A DNA stretch of 64,000 bases, from contig JAOSJQ010000001.1 in NCBI GenBank assembly GCA_027494035.1, positions 496,001 through 560,000 on the forward strand, given 5' to 3'. The DNA comes from UTCFX2 sp002050125. GTDB taxonomy: Bacteria > Chloroflexota > Anaerolineae > Anaerolineales > UBA4823. A program made the translations under genes and the position numbers. This document shows, piece after piece, positions 9,119 to 16,306 of the stretch (position 1 is its first letter; each line of letters opens with the position of its first letter). Under the pieces are notes generated by a model. It saw only the letters and a program-made list of their open reading frames with translations. It was not told the DNA's origin and did no database searches.

Positions 9119-9557
9119 GCTTGCCAACACACCTCGCCGGCAGCCCCGCCCAGACCTCATCCGCGCCGGTTGATTCCAACAGCACCGCGTTTGCGCCCAC
9201 CAGCGTGCCGCGCCGCACTACCAGCACGCCCTCTTTGCACAAGACCTTCGCCCCCGGAGAGAGGATTACATCGTCCTCGATCACGATCCCTGCGAAGCGC
9301 GAGCGTTCGCTGGGACGGTAGATATCCGCCCGCCCTAACGTGACGCCGGGATATATCTTGACCCGCGCCCCAATCGTGGTTTTTGAATGCAGCACCACGC
9401 CCACGCCGCCGTGCGCCAGCTCGAAATCCGCGCCAATCCGCACGCTGCGCGGGATTTCCACCCCCAGGAGTTTCAAGCCATAATAAGCCAGCTTTCCAAC
9501 CAGCAGCCAGTTGCGGGCATAAACCAGGGTTGTGGGTAAGTCGCGCGTCATAATCAA
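9108..9557 (-). CDS. hexapeptide-repeat acyltransferase (serine acetyltransferase-like)
   Basis: 149 residues with left-handed beta-helix hexapeptide repeats: 'SVRIGADFELAHGGVGVVL', 'TTIGARVKIYPGVTLG' and 'VLVVRRGTLVGANAVLL'. The active-site-like histidine is in 'LAHGG'. Short serine-acetyltransferase-like proteins such as this in glycan clusters usually O-acetylate sugars rather than serine. It is the first gene of the minus-strand glycan block, divergent from lexA. Substrate inferred from context. Confidence 0.82.
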   Translation of the reverse strand: MIMTRDLPTTLVYARNWLLVGKLAYYGLKLLGVEIPRSVRIGADFELAHGGVGVVLHSKTTIGARVKIYPGVTLGRADIYRPSERSRFAGIVIEDDVILSPGAKVLCKEGVLVVRRGTLVGANAVLLESTGADEVWAGLPARCVGKREY

Positions 9558-9689
9558 AATCCCGATGCGTGGTTTTCCGATTATGCCACAAAAACCGCCC
9601 GGAGAATGGCGGAACTGCCACAGGCGCTTTACCCTGCCAGAAGTTCAAAAGCCCGCCGCCCGCCCCAAATTATCCCTTATTTTTCCATC

Positions 9690-9719
9690 TTGACACAGAA
9701 CGGATGTTCGTGTTATTAT
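9690..9719 (+). promoter_or_regulatory. lexA promoter
   Basis: Perfect -35 TTGACA (9690-9695) and -10 TATTAT (9714-9719) with an 18-bp spacer. The LexA box lies inside the spacer, so bound repressor would block RNA polymerase. Confidence 0.75.
9698..9709. promoter_or_regulatory. LexA operator (Cheo-type SOS box)
   Basis: GAAC-GGAT-GTTC, a perfect GAAC-N4-GTTC palindrome of the Gram-positive/Cheo type. It lies between the -35 and -10 of the lexA promoter and indicates autoregulation. No other copy was recognised in the window, but an exhaustive scan was not done. Confidence 0.82.
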
Positions 9720-9794
9720 TAATAGCACAAATAAGCGATTAATTCCCCGGCGGAAAGGATCGCCTTGAGTGGATAGAGATATGGAGGAACGCCT

Positions 9795-10541
9795 ATGATG
9801 GCTCGACGAAGAAGGAAAGAACTGAGCGACCGCCAGATACGCATTCTGGAAGTGCTGGGGACTTTTCAGAGCAAATTCGGCTACCCGCCTTCGATCCGTG
9901 AGATTTGCGACAAAGCCAACATCTCCTCGACTTCGGTGGTTAATTACTACCTAGATCAGCTCGAGGAGATGGGCTACATCGAGCGCGACGAGGGCGTCTC
10001 GCGCGGCATCCGCCTGCTCAAGCCCGCCGGCAGCCTGGCAGGTCAGTTCCAGGGCGCAGTGCGCTCCGCCACGCAAACCGCCCAGAACGTGGGCCGCGCC
10101 ATTGGCGAGATGCTGCAAGTCCCCCTGATGGGGCGGATTGTCGCCGGCGCGCCGATCCCGGTTCCGCCTTCGGATTTCTCCTACTTCGACGCCGAGAGCA
10201 TGGTGGACGTCGCCAGCAGCCTGCTTCCGAGCAGCGAAAAGGGTACCAACCTGTTTGCGCTCGAAGTCCAGGGCGACTCGATGATCGACGCGATGGTGTA
10301 CGATGGCGACATCGTCATCATGAAACCCGCCAACGAAGCGCGCAACGGCGAGATGGTGGCAGTCTGGCTCAGGGACCGGGATGAAACCACCCTGAAGTAC
10401 TTCTATCTTGAAAAAGGCCGGGTGCGGCTGCAACCCGCCAATCGCACCATGCAGCCGATCTACATCGACGACCCCTCGATCGTCGAAATTCAGGGCAAAG
10501 TCATCATGGTGATCCGCCAGGTGCACGGAATGGTCGTCTGA
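9795..10541 (+). CDS. lexA: LexA repressor
   Basis: SOS repressor of 248 residues, longer than the usual 200-210. Residues 8-75 form the winged helix-turn-helix ('LSDRQIRILEVLGTFQSKFG', 'PPSIREICDKANISSTSVVN'). An insertion of about 35 residues (78-110) lies before the peptidase domain. The self-cleavage site is A117-G118 in 'RIVAGAPIP'; catalytic residues are S162 ('QGDSMIDAM') and K201 ('ETTLKYF'). ATG 9795 has GGAGG at 9783-9787. Its own promoter contains a LexA box, and a strong terminator ends the gene, so it is monocistronic. Confidence 0.96.
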   Translation: MMARRRRKELSDRQIRILEVLGTFQSKFGYPPSIREICDKANISSTSVVNYYLDQLEEMGYIERDEGVSRGIRLLKPAGSLAGQFQGAVRSATQTAQNVGRAIGEMLQVPLMGRIVAGAPIPVPPSDFSYFDAESMVDVASSLLPSSEKGTNLFALEVQGDSMIDAMVYDGDIVIMKPANEARNGEMVAVWLRDRDETTLKYFYLEKGRVRLQPANRTMQPIYIDDPSIVEIQGKVIMVIRQVHGMVV

Positions 10542-10575
10542 TCCGACATCTACGCGGCAAAAATCAAAACCGTCC

Positions 10576-10613
10576 GGGCTGTCCAATAACCAGAATTGGA
10601 CAGCCCTTTTTTT
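10576..10613. terminator. lexA terminator
   Basis: Perfect 11-bp stem GGGCTGTCCAA / TTGGACAGCCC with a 9-nt loop, then seven T residues. It ends lexA just before the convergent nuclease gene and may also act weakly in the other direction. Confidence 0.92.
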
Positions 10614-10614
10614 C

Positions 10615-12432
10615 TTATCGCCCAATCCGGGGGAGAAACGCTGACGGTGTCGCTGGCGCAAACCCTACGATCACCGGGTCGTGATCCGAGCTGCGCTGGC
10701 TGACAACGTTCACGCTCATCAGCGCTGCCGGATAATCCGCGTTAATGTGCAGCGCCCGCGGGTTCACCGGCGTCAAGCCGATTTTCGGGACGAACAGGAT
10801 GTCATCCGTAGCTTGCGAAACGCCCCTATAGATGTAACTGTACTGCTCTGCGGGAGGCGCCAATTGCAGCGCCGACTGTAAGCCGGCTGCCGCCAGGCTG
10901 AGGCGCGGCGGCGAGCCTGGATGATCGTTGAAATCGCCCAGCACGACGATTTGGGCGTTAGGGTAATCGCTGCGCATCTGCCCTGCCAGGCTCGCAACGA
11001 ACTGCGCCTGCTCGATCCGCCTGGGCAGGGTGTATTCCACGGTCGAAGAATCGCCCACTTTGGATTTGAAGTGGCACACAATCACCCAAAATTCATAGAC
11101 ATCGAGCGCGCCTGGGGCGCGCTCTAGCCCCGCGGCGGCGGACGGCCGCCCCAAAAAGTGGGCTGCCAGCGGCGGGCGCGAAAAAAGCCGGCTGCCGTCC
11201 AGCGCGCCGTCCCCGTTGCGATCGCAGGTGAGCAGGTTTTGCGGGTTATGCGGATCGTCGTTCCCATCCGGTCCGAACCCATCGACCAGCCCGCTGCAGC
11301 CCTGGTAAGGCGCCGCCTGAAGCAGCGTCGCCTGGTCGGGGCGATAGAGCAGCGCCAGGTCCAGCCCCCGCGGGTCGGGGCTCTCATCATGCACGATTGC
11401 GTAATTCACCGTGAATTCGGGCTGGCTTATCAGCGTTTCCAGGACTTCGCGGTTTTCCACCTCTTGAACGCCCAGTATGGCTGGGAATTCAAGATCCTGG
11501 GCAATTGCCAGCGCGCGTTTCTGCAAACGGCGTTGATATTCAGCCGGGGTAAGCACCTGATCCGCGGTCTGCGAATCGTCAACGGTATCGAACAGGTTTT
11601 GCAGGTTAAAAGTTGCCAGGTTGATCGCCGCCGATGCAGGCGTGCGCGCTCCTTCCCCATAACCGGCGGGAGAAACCTGCACAGCCGGTTTGGAGGTAAG
11701 CTGCACACAGTAAATCCCCAGCCTGAAATCGAGCACCCCTTCCAGCCCGCTCACCCGGTCGCCGGTCTTGACCTCCGGCGCGATTGCGTAACGCCCCCGG
11801 TCATCCGCGCAGATCACCTCGCCGGTGCCGCGCGGGTCGGCATACATTATCCGCTCGACGCCCAGGTCGGCGCGCACCAGCCAGGAGCGGTCGTCGGCAT
11901 CCGTGGGACCGACCACCCGCCCGTCATCCAGCCTGACGCGCATGGCTTCAAGCGCTTCGAAGTGCATCCGCGCCGCCTGGTTCTGAAATGGCGGGTTCAG
12001 TTCCTGCGCGGACGGGAGCGGGTTGCTGCTGGAAAGCACGACAACGCCTGAGGGTGAAGCCTGGATTTCGGTCATGCCAAAATATTCATCCACCAGCCCG
12101 GTCACACGCACCCGGTCGCCAACCGACACCACCTCCGCCCGTTCGCCCAGAAAGATGAAAATCCCATCCGACGTGGATGGATCCCCATCGCAATTCTCGC
12201 TCTGGACAAAAAAGCCCTTCGGGGATCCGGTGTCAAAGTCGGCGGTTACAACCCCACTCACCCGCACCGTCCGCCCCACAAAAGGCGAGCTCAAACCGCT
12301 GCCTTGCACCGCGCAAATCGGCAATGGGAGCGCGCTGATATTCTGGTTCGACGTCTGGGCGCTAAAGATTCCAGCGACCCCAGAGAGCCATAAGAAGAGA
12401 CCCAAACCCAGTATGGCAGCAATGCGCAGCAT
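10615..12432 (-). CDS. secreted endonuclease/exonuclease/phosphatase-family protein
   Basis: 605 residues. A signal peptide (1-25, 'ILGLGLFLWLSGVAGIFSA') is followed by an OB-fold-like region (about 40-135: 'VRVSGVVTADFDTGSPKGFF', 'GDRVRVTGLVDEYFGMTEI') and an EEP catalytic domain (about 270-590). The latter has 'ATFNLQNLF', 'ILGVQEVEN', 'VLGDFNDHPG' and 'SSDHDPVIVGF', matching the Asn, Glu, Asp-Asn and Asp-His catalytic positions. This layout resembles the extracellular nuclease ExeM/NucH. The last residues are 'SAFLPRIGR', similar to the tail of the adhesin-like protein at 4936. Role: probably extracellular DNA degradation or phosphate scavenging. Confidence 0.87.
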   Translation of the reverse strand: MLRIAAILGLGLFLWLSGVAGIFSAQTSNQNISALPLPICAVQGSGLSSPFVGRTVRVSGVVTADFDTGSPKGFFVQSENCDGDPSTSDGIFIFLGERAEVVSVGDRVRVTGLVDEYFGMTEIQASPSGVVVLSSSNPLPSAQELNPPFQNQAARMHFEALEAMRVRLDDGRVVGPTDADDRSWLVRADLGVERIMYADPRGTGEVICADDRGRYAIAPEVKTGDRVSGLEGVLDFRLGIYCVQLTSKPAVQVSPAGYGEGARTPASAAINLATFNLQNLFDTVDDSQTADQVLTPAEYQRRLQKRALAIAQDLEFPAILGVQEVENREVLETLISQPEFTVNYAIVHDESPDPRGLDLALLYRPDQATLLQAAPYQGCSGLVDGFGPDGNDDPHNPQNLLTCDRNGDGALDGSRLFSRPPLAAHFLGRPSAAAGLERAPGALDVYEFWVIVCHFKSKVGDSSTVEYTLPRRIEQAQFVASLAGQMRSDYPNAQIVVLGDFNDHPGSPPRLSLAAAGLQSALQLAPPAEQYSYIYRGVSQATDDILFVPKIGLTPVNPRALHINADYPAALMSVNVVSQRSSDHDPVIVGFAPATPSAFLPRIGR

Positions 12433-12496
12433 TCTTGATCTTTGTTGGTGCGGTCAGCGTGGCAGGTGAAGCACGTTCACCTCATGGCTTGATCTT

Positions 12497-12856
12497 TCAG
12501 GTGGGACCTTCCGATTCGATCCGCTTTTCGCGCCGCGCCGGTTTGTCTTTCACGACAGGCCGGGTGGCTGTCCAGGTCTCGATCTCAGTCGGGCTGGGCA
12601 GGCTGGCTGGGTCGATCGTTGGGCTGATCGTCCCGGTGGCGGTGAGCGTGGGCGTAAGCGTGGCGGTCGCGGTCAGAACAAGGGTTTCGAGCATTTCCTG
12701 AGTTTGAACGACCGCTGTCGGGGTTTCGGTAATCTCATCCACCGGAATAATTACCGTCGCAAATGGCTGCTGCCGCGAATTGAGATCGCACGCCTCCAGA
12801 CCAACCAGGCACAGACAGATCAATATGCAGCGAAAATAGCGGCTTATTTGTGCCAT
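12497..12856 (-). CDS. small Thr-rich lipoprotein, unknown function
   Basis: 119 residues from ATG 12856. The hydrophobic segment 'CILICLCLVGLEAC' ends in a cysteine usable as a lipidation site, although Glu at -2 is atypical. The mature part is rich in Thr, Pro and Glu ('TATATLTPTLTATGTIS') with a basic C-terminus. Such linkers are typical of cell-surface lipoproteins. No domain recognised. It lies upstream of the nuclease-like gene on the same strand (64 bp gap). Confidence 0.6.
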   Translation of the reverse strand: MAQISRYFRCILICLCLVGLEACDLNSRQQPFATVIIPVDEITETPTAVVQTQEMLETLVLTATATLTPTLTATGTISPTIDPASLPSPTEIETWTATRPVVKDKPARREKRIESEGPT

Positions 12857-12863
12857 TTTTCTC

Positions 12864-12892
12864 ATTTTACAAAATAATATAACCCGGGTCAA
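12864..12892 (-). promoter_or_regulatory. promoter of the small lipoprotein gene
   Basis: Read on the minus strand: TTGACC (12892-12887), 17-bp spacer, TAAAAT (12869-12864). The predicted start at about 12857 coincides with ATG 12856, so the transcript would be nearly leaderless. Confidence 0.6.
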
Positions 12893-12979
12893 GCGCGGCT
12901 TGGAGTTGCCACAAATTTCTCGCCCGTTTTGTCTGTTAATATAGGGATTATGGTTTATACTTTCAATAACGGATAAACT

Positions 12980-14704
12980 ATGTCAAAGTTAGATCTTCCC
13001 CTTCTGCAACGTCAACTTCAACCCTATCAAAGCGAAGGCCGGACAGCGCTCCTGCCCGCCCTTCAGGCTGTCCAGGAGATTTACGGTTACATCCCCGAAG
13101 ACGCCGCCAAGGAAATTGGGCGGGCGCTGGGGGTGCCGCTCGCGGACATCTACGGCGTCATAGAGTTCTACAGTCTGTTCTACCCGCAGCCGGTCGGCAG
13201 CACGGTGGTGCACATCTGCACCGATATCGCCTGCGCGCTGCACGGCGGCGAACAGATGCTTGAAGACGCCTGTCGGCGCTTCGGCATTCAGGAAGGCGAG
13301 ACCAGCGCGGATGGTTTTTTCACCATCCAGCGCAGCCCCTGCCTCGGTTTGTGCGAGCACGCGCCCGCGGCGCTGGTCGGACAGTCTGCCGTGGGGCAGA
13401 TCGACCGTTACCCCCTCGAGCAGCTCCTGGCGGGGGAAATCCCTCGTCCGCAGGGGGTCTTCGGCGGGACACAGCGCCGCCTGACCGCCAACTGCGGCAA
13501 AGGTCGCCCGGCTTCGCTGACTGAATACCTTGCCAGCGGAGGCTACGCGGGGCTGCGCCGCGCGCTGAGCCTCACGCCCGCAGCCGTGATCGCCGAAATC
13601 AAGGAGTCGGGCTTGGTAGGGCGCGGCGGCGCAGCCTTCCCCACCGGTCTCAAATGGGAAGGCGCCGCTCAAGCGCCAGGGGAGCCGAAGTACGTCGTGT
13701 GCAACGCCGACGAATCCGAGCCGGGCACGTTTAAAGACCGCGGCTTGATGGAGGAAGACCCCCACCGCACCTTAGAGGGAATGATCATCGCCGGTTATGC
13801 CATCGGCGCGTCAAAGGGATATATTTATGTGCGCGGCGAATACCCTCATGCCTACGCGGCGCTGAGCCATGCTGTATCCGAAGCGCAGGCAGCCGGCTTC
13901 CTGGGTAAAAACATCCTGGGGTCGGGTTTCGATTGCGAGATCGAACTCCGCCGGGGAGCGGGCGCGTATATTTGCGGGGAAGAAACCGCGCTGTTCGAGT
14001 CGATCGAAGGCAAGCGTGGTTTTCCCCGCCTGAAGCCTCCCTTCCCCACCACTCACGGTCTGTTCGGGAAACCCACCGTGATCAACAACGTGGAGACGCT
14101 CTGTAACGTTCCGCTGATCCTGGCAAACGGCGCTGCCGCATACCGCCAGATCGGAACCGAAAAATCCCCGGGTTCAAAGCTTTTCTGTCTGTCGGGCGAT
14201 GTCAAATCCCCCGGCATCTACGAAGCGCCCTTCGGCATCAGCCTGCGCACCCTGCTCTACGACCTGGCAGGCGGGATGCGCACCGAAAGCCCGCTCCAGG
14301 CGGTGCTCATCGGCGGCGCGGCGGGTGCGTTTGCCACGCCCGCGCAGCTCGACGTCGAAATGTCCTTCGAAGCCCTGAAGTCCGCCGGGCTGCCGCTCGG
14401 TTCGGGGGTGATCCTGGCGCTCGACCAGACGCGCGATTTGCGCCGGGTGATGCTGAATCTGGCGCACTTTTTCGCCCATGAATCGTGCGGCAAATGCTAT
14501 CCCTGCCAGATCGGCACCCAGCGCCAGCTCGAAATTCTGGAGCGGCTCGCCGACGCAAAACCGCTTCAGGGCGATCCAGAAAGGCTCGCCGACGTCGGCT
14601 GGACCATGAGCGACGCCTCGCTCTGCGGGCTGGGTCAAACCGCTGCTACCGCCGTGCTCAGCGCCATGCGCATCTGGCCCGAATTATTTGGAGCCTCACA
14701 ATGA
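12980..14704 (+). CDS. NAD-linked formate dehydrogenase, fused NuoE-NuoF-like diaphorase subunit
   Basis: 574 residues fusing two Complex I-like modules. Residues 1-150 are a NuoE-type thioredoxin fold with a [2Fe-2S] site: C80 and C85 ('CTDIAC'), C121 and C125 ('CLGLC'). Residues 190-574 are NuoF-like: FMN/NADH-binding 'GRGGAAFPTGLKWEG' and 'GAGAYICGEETAL', then the [4Fe-4S] motif 'SCGKCYPC' near 503-509 with a fourth Cys near 549. Such subunits (FdsB, HoxF type) pass electrons between NADH and the catalytic subunit's iron-sulfur chain. It overlaps the next gene by ATGA and begins a transcription unit running to the formate dehydrogenase alpha gene. Confidence 0.9.
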   Translation: MSKLDLPLLQRQLQPYQSEGRTALLPALQAVQEIYGYIPEDAAKEIGRALGVPLADIYGVIEFYSLFYPQPVGSTVVHICTDIACALHGGEQMLEDACRRFGIQEGETSADGFFTIQRSPCLGLCEHAPAALVGQSAVGQIDRYPLEQLLAGEIPRPQGVFGGTQRRLTANCGKGRPASLTEYLASGGYAGLRRALSLTPAAVIAEIKESGLVGRGGAAFPTGLKWEGAAQAPGEPKYVVCNADESEPGTFKDRGLMEEDPHRTLEGMIIAGYAIGASKGYIYVRGEYPHAYAALSHAVSEAQAAGFLGKNILGSGFDCEIELRRGAGAYICGEETALFESIEGKRGFPRLKPPFPTTHGLFGKPTVINNVETLCNVPLILANGAAAYRQIGTEKSPGSKLFCLSGDVKSPGIYEAPFGISLRTLLYDLAGGMRTESPLQAVLIGGAAGAFATPAQLDVEMSFEALKSAGLPLGSGVILALDQTRDLRRVMLNLAHFFAHESCGKCYPCQIGTQRQLEILERLADAKPLQGDPERLADVGWTMSDASLCGLGQTAATAVLSAMRIWPELFGASQ

Positions 14705-15399
14705 ACGATCTGATCACGCTCACGATTGACGGCTGCTCGGTCGCCGTTGCGCCGGGGGCGACCCTGCTGCAGGCAGCCCGGGAGGCGGGGATCGAAATTC
14801 CGGTCATCTGTTATCACGAAGCCACCACCTCCAACGGTCTCTGCCGCACCTGTGTCGTCGAAGTCGAAGGCTGGCGGGTGCTGGCGGCTGCGTGTGTGAC
14901 GCAGGCTGCCGCGAACATGGTGGTGCACACCCAATCCGAGCGGGTGCTGCGCAGCCGGCGCACGATCCTCGAAATGCTCAACTCGGCGGTCGATCTGAGC
15001 GAAGCGCCCGCCATCCAGCAGATGATGCAGGACAACGGCGCGGATCCGCAACGCTTTCCTGGGGCGTCCAAACGCAAGTTCGAATTGCTCGACGACAACC
15101 CCATGTATGTGCGCGACTACGCCAAATGCGTGCTCTGCTGGCGCTGCGTGCAGGTCTGCGCCGAAGACGCCCAATATACCTATGCGCTCAGCTTCGAGGG
15201 GCGCGGGTTTCAGAGCATGATCGCGACCTTCTTCGATCTGCCATTGCCCGCCACGACCTGCGTCTTCTGCGGGCAATGCGTGGGCGTGTGCCCCACCAAC
15301 GCGCTCAAACCGCGTCGCGAATGGCTGTTGGAGCAGGGAAAAACCCCCGAAGAAATCATCGCCCTTACCCCCCGGCAGGGGCGGAGAAAACGCAATTGA
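14701..15399 (+). CDS. iron-sulfur electron-transfer subunit of formate dehydrogenase (NuoG N-terminal-like)
   Basis: 232 residues, starting at the ATGA overlap. Residues 1-80 are a plant-type [2Fe-2S] ferredoxin domain ('CYHEATTSNGLCRTCVVEVE' supplies three Cys and 'AAAC' the fourth). The NuoG-type His-Cys3 cluster motif usually found next is absent. Two [4Fe-4S] motifs follow: 'CVLCWRCVQVC' and 'CVFCGQCVGVCP'. It would bridge the diaphorase subunit and the molybdopterin subunit as a separate polypeptide; in many enzymes this module is fused to the alpha subunit. Confidence 0.88.
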   Translation: MNDLITLTIDGCSVAVAPGATLLQAAREAGIEIPVICYHEATTSNGLCRTCVVEVEGWRVLAAACVTQAAANMVVHTQSERVLRSRRTILEMLNSAVDLSEAPAIQQMMQDNGADPQRFPGASKRKFELLDDNPMYVRDYAKCVLCWRCVQVCAEDAQYTYALSFEGRGFQSMIATFFDLPLPATTCVFCGQCVGVCPTNALKPRREWLLEQGKTPEEIIALTPRQGRRKRN

Positions 15400-16244
15400 G
15401 CGGGACGGCGATCGGCGCGGTATCCCTGGGACTCTCGGCTGCGATCGCCTGGGGCGCCTCGGATTTCACCGGCGGCTACCTCAGCCGGCGCACCAGCGCC
15501 TATGGGGTGGTGATCGGCTCCGAAATATTTGGGCTGCTGCTGCTGATCCCGCTCATTGCGATCACCGGAGAGCCGGTTCCGCCGGCGCGCGTCTGGCTTT
15601 TAGGCGGTTTAGCGGGCGTTTTCGGGAGTATAGGTCTTGTCCTGCTCTACCGCGCCCTGGCTACCGGGCAGATGAGCATCGCCGCCCCGGTCTCCGCGCT
15701 GGTGGGCGCGGCGATCCCCGTAGTTGTCGGGATGATCTTTCAGGGGCTGCCCGGAATTACCGCTATCCTGGGCATCGGTCTGGCGCTCGCGGCGATCATG
15801 CTGGTCTCCTATAATCACACTGATCATATTCGTTTCAATTTCTCCACGTTGGCGCAGCCGCTTGGCGCAGGCGCTGGCTTTGGCTTGTTTTTCGTCTTGC
15901 TTCATCAGGCAGGGCAGGACTCAACTTTTTGGCCCATCGTCGCCACGCGGCTAGTATCCGTGCTGCTGGTGGCTGCGTTCGCCCTGAAGACCCGCCAGCC
16001 GTGGATCGCCGGGCGCGCATACTGGCTGCCGATCGCCCTGATCGGCTTGCTCGACACGTCGGCTAACCTCTTCTATGTCATTGCGGGGCAGCAGGGACGT
16101 CTCGATTTCACCGCGGTGTTGGGCTCGCTATATCCTGCCCCAACGATCCTGCTCGCCTGGCTCATCCTCAAAGAGCGCGTTTCGGCGATCCAGAGGATTG
16201 GCATCGTGGTCGCCCTGTTCGCAATCATGCTGATTGTGATGTGA
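15396..16244 (+). CDS. EamA/DMT-family permease inside the formate dehydrogenase operon
   Basis: 282 residues from TTG 15396, which overlaps the previous stop as TTGA and has GGAG 9 nt upstream. About ten hydrophobic segments form two EamA-type repeats ('LSAAIAWGASDFTGGYLSRR' at the start; 'LYPAPTILLAWLILKERVS' near the end, the conserved second-repeat motif). DMT permeases move small metabolites or amino acids. Sitting between two subunits of one oxidoreductase with coupled translation suggests a linked substrate, but nothing in the sequence names it. Confidence 0.85.
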   Translation: MSGTAIGAVSLGLSAAIAWGASDFTGGYLSRRTSAYGVVIGSEIFGLLLLIPLIAITGEPVPPARVWLLGGLAGVFGSIGLVLLYRALATGQMSIAAPVSALVGAAIPVVVGMIFQGLPGITAILGIGLALAAIMLVSYNHTDHIRFNFSTLAQPLGAGAGFGLFFVLLHQAGQDSTFWPIVATRLVSVLLVAAFALKTRQPWIAGRAYWLPIALIGLLDTSANLFYVIAGQQGRLDFTAVLGSLYPAPTILLAWLILKERVSAIQRIGIVVALFAIMLIVM

Positions 16245-16306
16245 GCCGGATCGAGAAATGTTAACCCGATTACCATTCGATTTTTTTATTGCCATGTGAG
16301 GTACGC

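Noticed and set aside
12890..12892. TTG 12892 as start of the small lipoprotein
   Set aside because: The TTG is the first part of the -35 box; ATG 12856 gives a normal signal peptide.
14485..14700. N-terminal extension of the iron-sulfur subunit to 14485
   Set aside because: It would overlap the conserved end of the diaphorase gene; the ATGA overlap at 14701 gives a start that fits the family.
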